Below are positions 55,549-63,065 of a DNA stretch of 64,000 bases, piece by piece. Source of the stretch: a virus; IMG/VR virus record IMGVR_UViG_3300032236_000771, positions 21,558-85,557 of that record; one strand, 5' to 3'. Made by a program: the position numbers and the translations under genes. The first letter of the stretch is position 1. Each line of letters begins with the position of its first letter. The notes under the pieces are model-generated. The model searched no databases and was not told where the DNA came from. It saw nothing but the letters and a program-made list of their open reading frames with translations.

Positions 55549-55836
55549 CTAGCCTGCTGTCATTGGCTGTGGCATTTGTGCAGGGCCAGAGTTGTCGTCA
55601 AACTTCATAAACGTGCCTTGACCAGCCAGTGGGTTGTGCCAAGTGGTCATCTTGCCCTTAGTGCTTTGGTTCTCAGCAGTCATTGGGTCAACGTGAACTA
55701 GGCGAGGTTCAGCGGCTGGGGCTCCAGTATCCTGAAAGGACGTGTCTGTGGGTGCCATTGAGGCTACGGCGGATGCAGCAGAACCACCATTGAACAACTT
55801 GCTCAATGGTTGAACGGATGCAGCGGGTGCCAGCAT
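55549..55836 (-). CDS. Ala/Pro-rich hypothetical protein
   Basis: The 95-residue product has AGGAG six bases before the ATG (MLAPAASVQPLSKLFNGG). Low complexity, no cysteine. Function unknown. Confidence 0.5.
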   Translation of the reverse strand: MLAPAASVQPLSKLFNGGSAASAVASMAPTDTSFQDTGAPAAEPRLVHVDPMTAENQSTKGKMTTWHNPLAGQGTFMKFDDNSGPAQMPQPMTAG

Positions 55837-55846
55837 CGGCTACTCC

Positions 55847-56263
55847 TTAGAGGTAAGCGTCCTGTTCGCCACCCTGGAAGTTAGGCACAGCACGACCTGC
55901 TACCGATGGAACAATCTTGGCGTTTGCCATGGTTGGACCTGCGGCTGGGTCGAGCTGAACATAAGTGCTGGCTGGCTGAACACGGTAGGTTGCACCGATA
56001 CGCTCGATGTTGGCACGGTTTGCCTTGCTACCTGGGTTGACTGGGTCTCCAGCCTGAACGTTCTTCTTTGGGACGAGAGTTCCCTGAAGTGCTGGGGCGG
56101 CACTGATAGGAATACGGAAACTTCCTACGCCTGCTGCTGCCTGAGTTGCTTCATCTGCGGTCTGGTGACTACGAGCCATTGACTTACCTGCTGCTTCTAG
56201 TGGGTTTGATGGGATGCCTGAACGACGACGCATGCCGTGTCCAACGCTGTATGGAGTTGCCAT
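55847..56263 (-). CDS. Basic, Pro/Ala-rich hypothetical protein
   Basis: The product is 138 residues from MATPYSVGHGMRRRSGI at 56263, with AAGGAGCC just upstream; an earlier start would overlap the SpoVS gene. It is Arg/Ala/Pro-rich with a beta segment near the middle. It may be a virion or nucleoid-associated protein. Function unknown. Confidence 0.5.
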   Translation of the reverse strand: MATPYSVGHGMRRRSGIPSNPLEAAGKSMARSHQTADEATQAAAGVGSFRIPISAAPALQGTLVPKKNVQAGDPVNPGSKANRANIERIGATYRVQPASTYVQLDPAAGPTMANAKIVPSVAGRAVPNFQGGEQDAYL

Positions 56264-56297
56264 TTCGGCTCCTTCTCTCTCTAAAAGAGTAATCCTT

Positions 56298-56591
56298 TTA
56301 GTTCGCAAAAATAGCGAATACTACAGCCGAAATTTCGCCATCACGTGACTGGATGGTGGTGAATCCCGGTGTGCAATAAAGGTTTAGTCCTCGTGGGGCT
56401 ACATAGCCTCGTGCGATGATGGTGGCCTTTACCGCTTGGTTTACCGCACCTGCACCTACTGCACGGAGTTTGACCTCACGCTTTTCGTAGATTGCGTGTG
56501 CGATTGCGGATGCAACGGATTGTGGATTAGAGTTTCCCGATACTTTGAGAAAAGGCTCTTCGGTCTGTGGGACGGGAGTAATGTCGGTCAT
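56298..56591 (-). CDS. SpoVS-family (Alba-like) protein
   Basis: Residues about 13-97 of this 97-residue protein follow the SpoVS pattern: FLKVSGNSNPQSVASAIAHA, KLRAVGAGAVNQAVKATIIA, RGYVAPRGLNLYCTPGFTT and a closing beta strand. SpoVS is a small dimeric nucleic-acid-binding protein that tunes sporulation and division genes in bacteria. A phage copy may steer host gene expression. Nothing here says which target. Confidence 0.8.
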   Translation of the reverse strand: MTDITPVPQTEEPFLKVSGNSNPQSVASAIAHAIYEKREVKLRAVGAGAVNQAVKATIIARGYVAPRGLNLYCTPGFTTIQSRDGEISAVVFAIFAN

Positions 56592-56653
56592 TGTGGTCCT
56601 TTGATTACGTGTTGTGTGCCCGACCTCAACGTCTAGAATAAGGGAAATACGGC

Positions 56654-57439
56654 CTATTGTATGGCTATTTGGTCACGATATTTGGCGTCTTTTATCTGCT
56701 CTACAACCTGAGATTCAATGGCCCCTAGGACCGAACCAGCGGCTAATCTGGCCAATGCGTATGAGTCAGCTGCGTTGTCGTCATTGATTTTGTTGTGTTT
56801 TTTCATGTTGCATTCCGCATGGCTAGGCCGCACATTGTCTAGGGCATCTGCCCCATTTTTACTTATAGGCATTAGATGGTCTATGTGTAGCCCTTTTTCC
56901 CAGCCATCGGTGCCTGGTTTTCTCGGTGCATCCAAATCTATTGGTTCTTGGCACAAGTGGCAATTTACTCCGTATAGGGCTAAGACTTGAGACTCTTTAT
57001 ACGGCTCTATTCCGTTTTCTCGTTTACGGGCTTTACGCCTACGTTGGCTACTACGTTTGCTTTCCCTAACTTTGTCTAGGTTATTTTCTACCCAGCGTCT
57101 GTTATTTTCCCGCACCTTTTCTGGGTGCCTAGTGGAGTAGGTTTTGCTCCATATGGCACGTTTCTCAGGGTGTGCTTTTTGATACTCCCTAGTTGCTTTG
57201 ACAATCTCTTCTTTATTAGCCTCGTAGTACTCTGTCCGGTATTTTTTGACGTGCTCTAGGTTGTTTTCGTACCATCTACGCTGTTGTTCGTAAATGGCCT
57301 CTTTGCGACTTACAGAGCGTTTGCGGTTGTACTCACGGTTAGCCTCTTTACAGGGTTCGCACGGAGTTTCCCCAACCTTGTGATGCCTAAAATATTGGCT
57401 TCTAGTTCCACATTTATAGTTGCTTAGAGTGTCATCCAT
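56654..57439 (-). CDS. HNH endonuclease fused to a RuvC C-terminal segment
   Basis: The 261-residue product has an N-terminal zinc knuckle (CEPCKEANREYNRKR), a long basic helix with tandem R/K-rich repeats (about 50-140), and an HNH domain: CHLCQEPIDLDAPR (Cys160, Cys163), GLHIDHLMPISKNGADALDN (His185/His188) and HAECNMKKHNK (Cys210). From residue 219 the sequence NDDNAADSYALARLAA and KYRDQ match the end of the RuvC encoded next door. This is a homing-type nuclease carrying a copy of its neighbour's tail. Confidence 0.8.
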   Translation of the reverse strand: MDDTLSNYKCGTRSQYFRHHKVGETPCEPCKEANREYNRKRSVSRKEAIYEQQRRWYENNLEHVKKYRTEYYEANKEEIVKATREYQKAHPEKRAIWSKTYSTRHPEKVRENNRRWVENNLDKVRESKRSSQRRRKARKRENGIEPYKESQVLALYGVNCHLCQEPIDLDAPRKPGTDGWEKGLHIDHLMPISKNGADALDNVRPSHAECNMKKHNKINDDNAADSYALARLAAGSVLGAIESQVVEQIKDAKYRDQIAIQ

Positions 57440-57447
57440 AAAATCTA

Positions 57448-58035
57448 TTATGACAAATAATCACGATACTTTGGGTCTGAATGGACTTTATCTACTATTT
57501 CTTTGTCCGTAGCATTTAGGTGAATACTTGCAGCCAGACGTGCTAGAGCATAAGAATCCGCAGCATTATCGTCATTGAACTCGATGTTGAAACGCTTGTA
57601 AATCTGCATCAGCATCTCTTGCTTCTTGGCATTCCCCTTGCCTGCAGCGTACTTCTTTAGGGTCATTGGCGGGATTTGGAGTGGGGTTTTCAGGTGGTCT
57701 TGATGGTCATACGCCTCAAAGTAGCCCCATAGGGTCAGTTTGACTAGGGCGGCTAGTTCTCCCAGTTTGAGTGCCGAGGCACTGGCTAGGACGGTGCCCT
57801 CCATGGCTATGTCTTGGATGTACTGGTCTTTGACCGTGTCTAGTTTGCCTGTCAGCCATTTGCCAATGTCGTCTAGTCTTTGGACCCCAGAATAAGGGGA
57901 CTTGTATACCCATGAAACGTAGTTGTCTGGGCTATCAACGTTCAGGATGGTTAGGGCAAATCCAGTCAATGATTGGTCAATACCAATGGCAACTGGGCCG
58001 GGCTTGAGGGTGTCGCCAAACTTCTTTTCGCTCAA
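57448..58035 (-). CDS. ruvC: RuvC-like Holliday-junction resolvase
   Basis: The 195-residue protein has an RNase H-like fold with GIDQSLTGFALTIL (Asp20), a Glu in IAMEGTVLAS (Glu79), a Lys/Gly-rich KKYAAGKGNAKKQEML loop, and the closing acidic pair in NDDNAADSYALARLAA (154-169). It cuts four-way junctions in replication and packaging intermediates. It has an ATGA overlap with the methyltransferase gene. Length is normal for phage and bacterial RuvC. Confidence 0.9.
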   Translation of the reverse strand: MSEKKFGDTLKPGPVAIGIDQSLTGFALTILNVDSPDNYVSWVYKSPYSGVQRLDDIGKWLTGKLDTVKDQYIQDIAMEGTVLASASALKLGELAALVKLTLWGYFEAYDHQDHLKTPLQIPPMTLKKYAAGKGNAKKQEMLMQIYKRFNIEFNDDNAADSYALARLAASIHLNATDKEIVDKVHSDPKYRDYLS

Positions 58036-58526
58036 TTATTATCCAGGTCGATGTAGTATCCGTCTACCGAACAGTTGCGGAGGAACTCACGTTCTCGTTC
58101 TCCGTAGGCAATCAGAACAGATGGTGACCCAGCCGTTCTAGCTTGCTCTCCTGTTGGTAGGTGAAACTTCAGTCTACCTTTGATGAATAGGATTGCGGAT
58201 GCTTTATACCAGACCTCTGAGAAAAATGCCTTGGTTTCAGTTCTGGCGAAGATTAGGGCTAGGCCACCATCTTGGTGGGACGCTAACTTATTCAACCACC
58301 TATCCATACCCGGCCCGTATGGTGGGTTCATCCACACTCTGCCCGACCATGGTTGGGATAGGCCATCGTCTTCGATGGTGTAGTGCTTCTTGGCAATATC
58401 CCATGGCCTGTTGAGTGGAGCACATGGGTCTAAATCAAACTCGCCTAACTGGGCCAATAGGTCTGGCGGTGTCAGCCAAACATTGGTGCCAGCCACCGAC
58501 GCTTCATTACCAAAGTTTGGGCTCAA
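58032..58526 (-). CDS. Dam-type DNA N6-adenine methyltransferase (TTG start)
   Basis: The 164-residue protein starts at a TTG that overlaps the upstream stop (TTGA). VWLTPPDLLAQLG, FDLDPCA and WSGRVWMNPPYGPGMDRWL (catalytic NPPY, 67-70) match the phage Dam family, with FIKGRLKFHLPTG later. It would methylate adenine in DNA; whether its target is GATC cannot be read from sequence. This is relevant to the genome's lack of GATC (see findings). Confidence 0.8.
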   Translation of the reverse strand: MSPNFGNEASVAGTNVWLTPPDLLAQLGEFDLDPCAPLNRPWDIAKKHYTIEDDGLSQPWSGRVWMNPPYGPGMDRWLNKLASHQDGGLALIFARTETKAFFSEVWYKASAILFIKGRLKFHLPTGEQARTAGSPSVLIAYGEREREFLRNCSVDGYYIDLDNN

Positions 58527-58678
58527 TTGAAACTCATGCCTTTATTGTGCTTAGGCATGTTGTCGGTACCGCATTTAGTGCAGGACAATAACTGGATGCC
58601 AGTTACAGGGCAGGTTTCTCCCTTTACGACTTCGTGGCCTCTAAGGGAACACCATTTGGCCTTGAGCCAACTTTTCAT
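58523..58678 (-). CDS. Small zinc-binding protein before the methyltransferase
   Basis: The 51-residue product starts MKSWLKAKWCSLRGHEVV with an ATGA overlap, then ETCPVTGIQLLSCTKCG, giving a C-H-C-C-C pattern that fits one zinc site. Its end overlaps the methyltransferase start by four bases. It is likely a small adaptor. Function unknown. Confidence 0.6.
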   Translation of the reverse strand: MKSWLKAKWCSLRGHEVVKGETCPVTGIQLLSCTKCGTDNMPKHNKGMSFN

Positions 58679-58995
58679 TGCCATTCTTTCGGGGTGTCAT
58701 TGCAGGTGTAGCAACGATAGAGATTAGTTCCATAAGGTCTCATGTAAGTTTCTTCGCCACAATTAGGGCACTCAATAATCTGCTTAGATTCTTTACGCTT
58801 AAGGTATAACTTGTAGGCACTTGCTCCACGAGACAGAAGTCCTAGACGCTTTCGGTAATACTTTTTCCAGTTAATCAGGGGGATAATGATTCGGTCCCGA
58901 AATGGACGGTGCGGTTTATTCAGGTTATTTAGGTACCTTATTCCGTCCAACCACTCTGCGTAGTAATACCTCAATGCGTTTAGCCAGGTTCTCAT
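58675..58995 (-). CDS. Basic zinc-ribbon protein
   Basis: The 106-residue product is very basic at the front (MRTWLNALRYYYAEWLDG, KKYYRKRLGLLSRGASAYK) and has IIECPNCGEETYMRPYG and YRCYTCNDTPKEW at the end, a classical two-CxxC ribbon. It may be a DNA-binding protein. No family name. Confidence 0.55.
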   Translation of the reverse strand: MRTWLNALRYYYAEWLDGIRYLNNLNKPHRPFRDRIIIPLINWKKYYRKRLGLLSRGASAYKLYLKRKESKQIIECPNCGEETYMRPYGTNLYRCYTCNDTPKEWQ

Positions 58996-59277
58996 TTATT
59001 TTCCTTCGTATTGCCACATGACAGCGTTGCAGTAAGAATGTACTGCACCCTCGGTCATGCCTGTGTCGTGATTATGCTGCAGATGTACTGGATACTTCAA
59101 GAAGTTTGGCGGAAACAGTTTCCAATTGACCTGCTTGGTAGTAATGCGGGCAGGCGGCTCTTGCTCCAGCGACTCTTCGCAGTAATAGCAGTTGCCTTCT
59201 TGCTCTTTTACATACAACTCACGCACAGCACGGCGTTCTGCTGGCGTCAGAGCGGTGTAATCCACGGGAAGGCTCAC
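58996..59277 (-). CDS. HNH / endonuclease VII-like protein (GTG start)
   Basis: The 93-residue product starts with a GTG overlapping the upstream stop (GTGA). GNCYYCEESLEQEP and HLQHNHDTGMTEGAVHSYCN resemble the Endonuclease VII/HNH core. The gap between Cys pairs is longer than usual. It may resolve branched DNA with the RuvC-like enzyme or be a selfish nuclease. Confidence 0.55.
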   Translation of the reverse strand: MSLPVDYTALTPAERRAVRELYVKEQEGNCYYCEESLEQEPPARITTKQVNWKLFPPNFLKYPVHLQHNHDTGMTEGAVHSYCNAVMWQYEGK

Positions 59278-59423
59278 TTGTTGTCTCCCTTAAGCACACG
59301 AAAATTGTGTTCGTGGATTTGTGCAACCTCTGCCAGTGTTCTTAGCATTTTTCGGTGTTCACGCAGGGTCAGCGTAATAGTGATAATTGAGCCTGCTAGA
59401 AGCCCAAACCATAACCAGTTCAC
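59274..59423 (-). CDS. 49-residue membrane mini-protein
   Basis: The frame from the GTG at 59423 has a hydrophobic segment WFGLLAGSIITITLTL then a charged helix ending HNFRVLKGDNK. Ribosome sequence AAGGGAGAGAA lies in the gene before. The C-terminal KG(D/E)NK plus GTGA is one of a series of coupling cassettes here. Function unknown. Confidence 0.5.
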   Translation of the reverse strand: MNWLWFGLLAGSIITITLTLREHRKMLRTLAEVAQIHEHNFRVLKGDNK

Positions 59424-59545
59424 TTGTTCTCTCCCTTGATAAGGTCACGATAAGCGGCGACGATAATCATTGGCGTAATCGCAAGCAACATAATACCCGT
59501 AGGAACAAAGACTGCTAACAGCACTATGTTCATCACAACGTTCAC
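59420..59545 (-). CDS. 41-residue membrane mini-protein
   Basis: The frame from the GTG at 59545 is mostly hydrophobic (VVMNIVLLAVFVPTGIMLLA, then MIIVAAYRDLIKGENK), a single or bent membrane helix. It is coupled to both neighbours through GTGA junctions. Function unknown. Confidence 0.5.
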   Translation of the reverse strand: MNVVMNIVLLAVFVPTGIMLLAITPMIIVAAYRDLIKGENK

Positions 59546-59802
59546 TTGTTCTCTCCCTTGATAAGAGCGATAAGCCCTGCCGTGTCATAAGTTTCATCCC
59601 AGCAGTTCATAAACTCGCTGGCATTGGCTTCTAGCAGTTTGATAATGCGTTCACGCTCGGCCTGTTCACCCAACTCGAAGTCGCTAGGCTCAGGAACATA
59701 AGGTGGCGGTGGGTCGCAACGATTACACTCCGCTGGTTCAAAAGTTACACGCCCGAAACCATAAGGCTGTCCGCAAGTTTTGCAGTCGTAATAAATATCC
59801 AT
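59542..59802 (-). CDS. Small zinc-finger protein
   Basis: The 86-residue product has YDCKTCGQPYGFGRV and AECNRCDPPPPY, a two-CxxC ribbon, then an acidic helix ending LIKGENK. It overlaps the following GTG by four bases. Function unknown. Confidence 0.55.
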   Translation of the reverse strand: MDIYYDCKTCGQPYGFGRVTFEPAECNRCDPPPPYVPEPSDFELGEQAERERIIKLLEANASEFMNCWDETYDTAGLIALIKGENK

Positions 59803-59996
59803 TACTTCTCTCCCTTGATAAAGGCCAAAAGTGACTCGGAGGTGAAGTGGTCACGGTAAATGACTTCTCCAGGCTCAAACTCGATGCCAGAGCGGTTCTC
59901 TTCAATCCATGAGGTAATGCGTGCACGCTCGGCTAGGGTAGCCTCACGCTCAATTTGCTCAATACGACGAATGTAATCGTCAAACCCTGTTGTCAC
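59802..59996 (-). CDS. Small helical protein (GTG start)
   Basis: A GTG at 59996 has AGGAGG six bases upstream and gives a 64-residue helical product (VTTGFDDYIRRIEQIE, ERARITSWIEENRSG) ending FIKGEK. I preferred it to an ATG at 60044 that would overlap the gene before by 65 bases. Function unknown. Confidence 0.5.
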   Translation of the reverse strand: MTTGFDDYIRRIEQIEREATLAERARITSWIEENRSGIEFEPGEVIYRDHFTSESLLAFIKGEK

Positions 59997-60321
59997 TCTG
60001 AACCTCCTGAGATAGTTTCTTTTGCTGAGCTCGGTATCTAGCATAGTGCTTTGAGCAGAATCCTAGTGAATCACTAGGGTCCTTGCACATTGAGCATTTA
60101 GAACCTGTTGGGGCACCGTAGTCTGGGCGGCCTGATGGCTTCAGGCGGTACTTAGGCAGGTCAGCGTTGATGTACTTGTAAAAGTACGAGTAGTGGTGCT
60201 TGCACAGGCCCCTAGATGCGGAGGGCTTCTCGCACTGTGGGTACTGGCAAGCTTTGGGCAAATCCTCGAATGGGGTCAAGGCAATTTCCCGGATGATAGA
60301 TAGCCTGATTGGTTTGCCCAC
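59980..60321 (-). CDS. Double zinc-site protein (GTG start)
   Basis: The product is 113 residues from a GTG at 60321 whose G overlaps the upstream stop (TAGTG). Two units, ACQYPQCEKPSASRGLCKHH and KCSMCKDPSDSLGFCSKHY, each look like C-x-x-C...C-x-x-H zinc knuckles separated by a Lys/Pro-rich link. An ATG at 60360 is an alternative but lies in the previous gene. Function unknown. Confidence 0.55.
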   Translation of the reverse strand: MGKPIRLSIIREIALTPFEDLPKACQYPQCEKPSASRGLCKHHYSYFYKYINADLPKYRLKPSGRPDYGAPTGSKCSMCKDPSDSLGFCSKHYARYRAQQKKLSQEVQSDNRV

Positions 60322-60473
60322 TAGAACTTCCCCAGTTCCTCTTTCAAAATGGCTAGGCATAGCGATACGGCACTGGCTTCAGAGAACTTGTGCTGACGCA
60401 TTAGTTGGTCCCTGAACTCCTCAAGACGGGTTAGGGCTAGTTCGACTCGTTCTGGTCGGTCTACGCTAATCAT
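60321..60473 (-). CDS. Small helical protein
   Basis: The product is 50 residues from the ATG at 60473 (MISVDRPERVELALTRLEEF), in an ATGATTAG overlap with the gene before. It is helical. Function unknown. Confidence 0.55.
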   Translation of the reverse strand: MISVDRPERVELALTRLEEFRDQLMRQHKFSEASAVSLCLAILKEELGKF

Positions 60474-60882
60474 TAGGCCACTCTCCGTCCAGAACCAACA
60501 TTGCAATGATGGCGTAGTTGGCTAGGTCTAGGAACGAATCCTTGAGGCTCTCGTTCTGTGGTGTGGCTCCTGAATCAAGCAGGTTGTTGATGCGGGCCAT
60601 CTTGTCCCACATACGTACCCGTAGGCCGTTGAGAGGCCCACCAGGGCTCTGTGAGATGTTCTTTGGTCCATAGTCCTTGTGCTTCTGCAGTAGGACGCTC
60701 TTGGCATGCTGGAACTTCTGCTGGACGGATTCCTCAAATGTCCCTCTGTCCGTCTGGCGAAGTACGTCCTTGATGTTCTCAGGAATGTTGTCGAACTCAC
60801 CGAGAACCATAATCTTATCGACCAGTTCAGGCTCAATACCTTGCTCGACTAGCTCAGTGTAGATTTCTTTCATTTTGCCCAT
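60466..60882 (-). CDS. Nmad1-type nucleotide-modification-associated protein
   Basis: The 138-residue protein has LLQKHKDYGPKNISQSPGGP, LNGLRVRMWDKMARINNLLD and SLKDSFLDLANYAIIAMLVL, the all-helical core of the Nmad1/DUF1599 group, related to MazG-like pyrophosphatases (K-D-Y-G, D...E/K). Such proteins occur in phages with modified DNA bases. It overlaps its upstream neighbour by one base. Confidence 0.7.
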   Translation of the reverse strand: MGKMKEIYTELVEQGIEPELVDKIMVLGEFDNIPENIKDVLRQTDRGTFEESVQQKFQHAKSVLLQKHKDYGPKNISQSPGGPLNGLRVRMWDKMARINNLLDSGATPQNESLKDSFLDLANYAIIAMLVLDGEWPND

Positions 60883-61328
60883 TAGACGTAATCCCTCCGA
60901 TTGCTGTTTCGTCTTGTAATTTCACGGCTAACCAACTGCAGGTCACGCTCGTGGTTGGTTAGCAGCATCTCTACTAACTTGCGGTAAGCATACTTCTCTT
61001 CGTAGTCATTGTCTAATTTGACAATGTCTGGATTGATAGATACCTCTGCTTTGATTGCGGTAATGCGTTCTCCCTTGGCCTGAGAGCCCATGCGACGAAT
61101 CAACATTGAGTTCTCCGCAAAGTCTTTTGCCTTTAGAGCGGCACGTTCTTCTAACTGGGCTAGGGTCATCTGCGAGTTGATGTAGTCAGTCCATGCGGTT
61201 AGGCGAGTAAAAATCTCTCCCAGTGCCTCTGAGCTGACTGTGGTGATGTCTGCTGGCAACGAGACCTGCTCATCGCTGGGCTTATTGAAAGTAAGCCCCC
61301 AGTCCTTGAACTTCTCTAGGGCGGACAT
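60882..61328 (-). CDS. Helical protein before the RecB/Cas4-like exonuclease
   Basis: The product is 148 residues from MSALEKFKDWGLTFNKPSD at 61328 (TAATG junction); an ATG eight codons earlier is less likely. It has a charged helical core (AQLEERAALKAKDFAENSML, ERITAIKAEVSINPDIVKLD). Its position between the exonuclease and Nmad1 genes suggests DNA end processing or annealing. No motif seen. Confidence 0.5.
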   Translation of the reverse strand: MSALEKFKDWGLTFNKPSDEQVSLPADITTVSSEALGEIFTRLTAWTDYINSQMTLAQLEERAALKAKDFAENSMLIRRMGSQAKGERITAIKAEVSINPDIVKLDNDYEEKYAYRKLVEMLLTNHERDLQLVSREITRRNSNRRDYV

Positions 61329-62182
61329 TAGTCCTCCTTGTATGGAGCACACTGCTTGCAGGTGCTACCCGGCTCATTGGTGCAGTCTGGTGCCACCTTG
61401 GCGTTTACTGCATCAATTACCTTTTGAGCCTTCTCGAAGATGTGACGGACCAACTCAAAGTCTGGGCTAACCGAGAACTCCTTATAGGACTGGTCAGCCT
61501 TGAGTTCGTAGAGGAACACAATCTCACCTACTGGATTGCCCATACGCTTCATCAGTTCTAGGTACATCTGTCCCTGAAGGATGTGGCTGACGAATGGGCG
61601 GCGGATGTTGCCCCATGCCTTCATCAGGTCGTTGTCCGCATCACGGAACAACTGTGGCGACTCTGAACGAATAGTGCCAGCACCAATTGATTTGATTTCG
61701 ATAAGGGTGTCGTCTCCGATTCCCTTAATCCAACCATCGGTGTGCCCAGCGATACGGAGGTCCTCATCGACCAAAGTAACCTCGGCATACTCCAGCTTTG
61801 ACGCTGGAGCCTGGCAAGTCTCGCACTCGCTAGGGCTGGTGCCCCAGGTGATGTGGTCGCAAACTACGCACTTGAACTTGCCGTGCAGAACGCCCATCTC
61901 TTGGAACCAGTTCTGCCACTTGGCGTGGATGGCGTGGCCCTCGTCGAAGATGCTCTGCAGACGAAGGTTCGGCTTCTCGGCAATCTTGGTGTGACCGCTC
62001 ATTAGGAAGTAAGAACCGCGAAGACAGAAGTCTCGCTTGATAATCTCCGATGGGTGTAGCACGTCAGTTCGGCGGTCGCCAACTGGACGGGCCAGCAGGT
62101 GACGCTCGATGCTTCCGATGAGACGAGTCTCATTCTTCTTTGCATCAAGAAACTTCTGCAAGTTCGATTTAGTGATTGCCAT
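61328..62182 (-). CDS. RecB/Cas4-like PD-(D/E)xK exonuclease
   Basis: The 284-residue protein has RDFCLRGSYFLMSG, KCVVCDHITWGTSPSECETC, DLRIAGHTDGWI and TLIEIKSIGAG, with the D...E-x-K core, and a closing Cys cluster (EPGSTCKQCAPYKED). This layout matches Cas4-like nucleases with a C-terminal Fe-S or zinc cluster. It is likely a DNA-end exonuclease for recombination. It overlaps the WhiB-like gene by 14 bases. Confidence 0.75.
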   Translation of the reverse strand: MAITKSNLQKFLDAKKNETRLIGSIERHLLARPVGDRRTDVLHPSEIIKRDFCLRGSYFLMSGHTKIAEKPNLRLQSIFDEGHAIHAKWQNWFQEMGVLHGKFKCVVCDHITWGTSPSECETCQAPASKLEYAEVTLVDEDLRIAGHTDGWIKGIGDDTLIEIKSIGAGTIRSESPQLFRDADNDLMKAWGNIRRPFVSHILQGQMYLELMKRMGNPVGEIVFLYELKADQSYKEFSVSPDFELVRHIFEKAQKVIDAVNAKVAPDCTNEPGSTCKQCAPYKED

Positions 62183-62540
62183 TGTAAGTGTCCCTCTTAT
62201 CTATTGTTCTTACGTATTCCTCTAATGACATCTTAGCCTTAGAAGTTCTATTCCATTTACGCACTAGGGCGTTTCGCTCACGGTGTGACATTCCGCCCCA
62301 GATACCGTGATTGTAGTCGTTGCGAATGGCTTCCCACAAGCACTCTCCACGGACCGGGCAAGGAGACTTACCAGTTGGGCCAAAGCAGTATGCCTTAGCT
62401 TCATTGGCTATCTCTCGATACTTGGTCTTGTCTCGAGGTGGGAAGAAAATGTTTACGTCAACTAGAAACTCTTTGTCGTCATTGACCTGGTAACATCTGG
62501 CGTCTAGTAGCCAGTCGTCGTCTCTTGCGTAATCAGCCAC
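62169..62540 (-). CDS. WhiB-like transcription factor
   Basis: The 123-residue protein has four Cys (16, 52, 61 and 67; CFGPTGKSPCPVRGEC) for a 4Fe-4S cluster, then NDYNHGIWGGMSHRERNALV (GIWGG, 79-83) and a basic tail. WhiB proteins are confined to Actinobacteria and their phages and act on the host sigma factor. This is the best indicator of the host phylum. It overlaps the next gene by eight bases. Confidence 0.9.
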   Translation of the reverse strand: MADYARDDDWLLDARCYQVNDDKEFLVDVNIFFPPRDKTKYREIANEAKAYCFGPTGKSPCPVRGECLWEAIRNDYNHGIWGGMSHRERNALVRKWNRTSKAKMSLEEYVRTIDKRDTYNGNH

Positions 62541-62847
62541 GAGTCTTATTCCACATTTCTAGAAAGTCGTGCTCTAGAAGAATCACGTAGTCTTCCCCAT
62601 CTAGATGGATGCCGAATACTGGTAGACGGCCATCCATGATTGCTTCGTTAGTTATCTTTTTGAGTTCAGCAGACTGAACGGTCTTGGACTTTTTACCTGT
62701 CCACTTGTGTTCAATGAGAAGGGAGTCGTTCCTGACGTCTCCTTTTCTACTCCAGAACGCACCACTAGCGGCTGTAGTTTGGCCACCGATGGCTTTGGCA
62801 ATTCGTTTTTCATGTTTCTGGGACTGCTTCTGTCCTTCGGACTTCAT
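62533..62847 (-). CDS. Hjc-like resolvase / PD-(D/E)xK endonuclease
   Basis: The 104-residue protein has KHEKRIAKAIGGQTTAASGA, FWSRKGDVRNDSLLIEHKWT and YVILLEHDFLEMW. The G-A-F-W-S-R-K-G-D...L-L-I-E-H-K core is the phage Hjc/PDDExK small resolvase-type pattern. It could resolve junctions along with RuvC. It overlaps the WhiB-like gene by eight bases. Confidence 0.65.
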   Translation of the reverse strand: MKSEGQKQSQKHEKRIAKAIGGQTTAASGAFWSRKGDVRNDSLLIEHKWTGKKSKTVQSAELKKITNEAIMDGRLPVFGIHLDGEDYVILLEHDFLEMWNKTRG

Positions 62848-63065
62848 TAGATGGAAGCTCGCTCCGTGACGATGATTGCTGCCATTAGGGCCATCTTCTC
62901 TGGCTCGGTCCAGGCTTTGCTAACCAGTGCCTTGAGTTCTCGAGTAATGTCTTGGCGAAGTTCTTCAGCACCTTCTTTACGAAGTTCCTGTTTCTCGAAC
63001 TCGATGTGGCTGTCGATGTCTGCTTCGTGACGCTGTTCTTCCCACAGCTCTTTCATCTTACTCAT
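62847..63065 (-). CDS. Coiled-coil hypothetical protein
   Basis: The 72-residue product is helical and charged (MSKMKELWEEQRHEADIDSH, EGAEELRQDITRELKALVSK). It overlaps recA by eight bases at its start and the next gene by one base. It may be a partner of the recombination genes. Function unknown. Confidence 0.55.
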   Translation of the reverse strand: MSKMKELWEEQRHEADIDSHIEFEKQELRKEGAEELRQDITRELKALVSKAWTEPEKMALMAAIIVTERASI

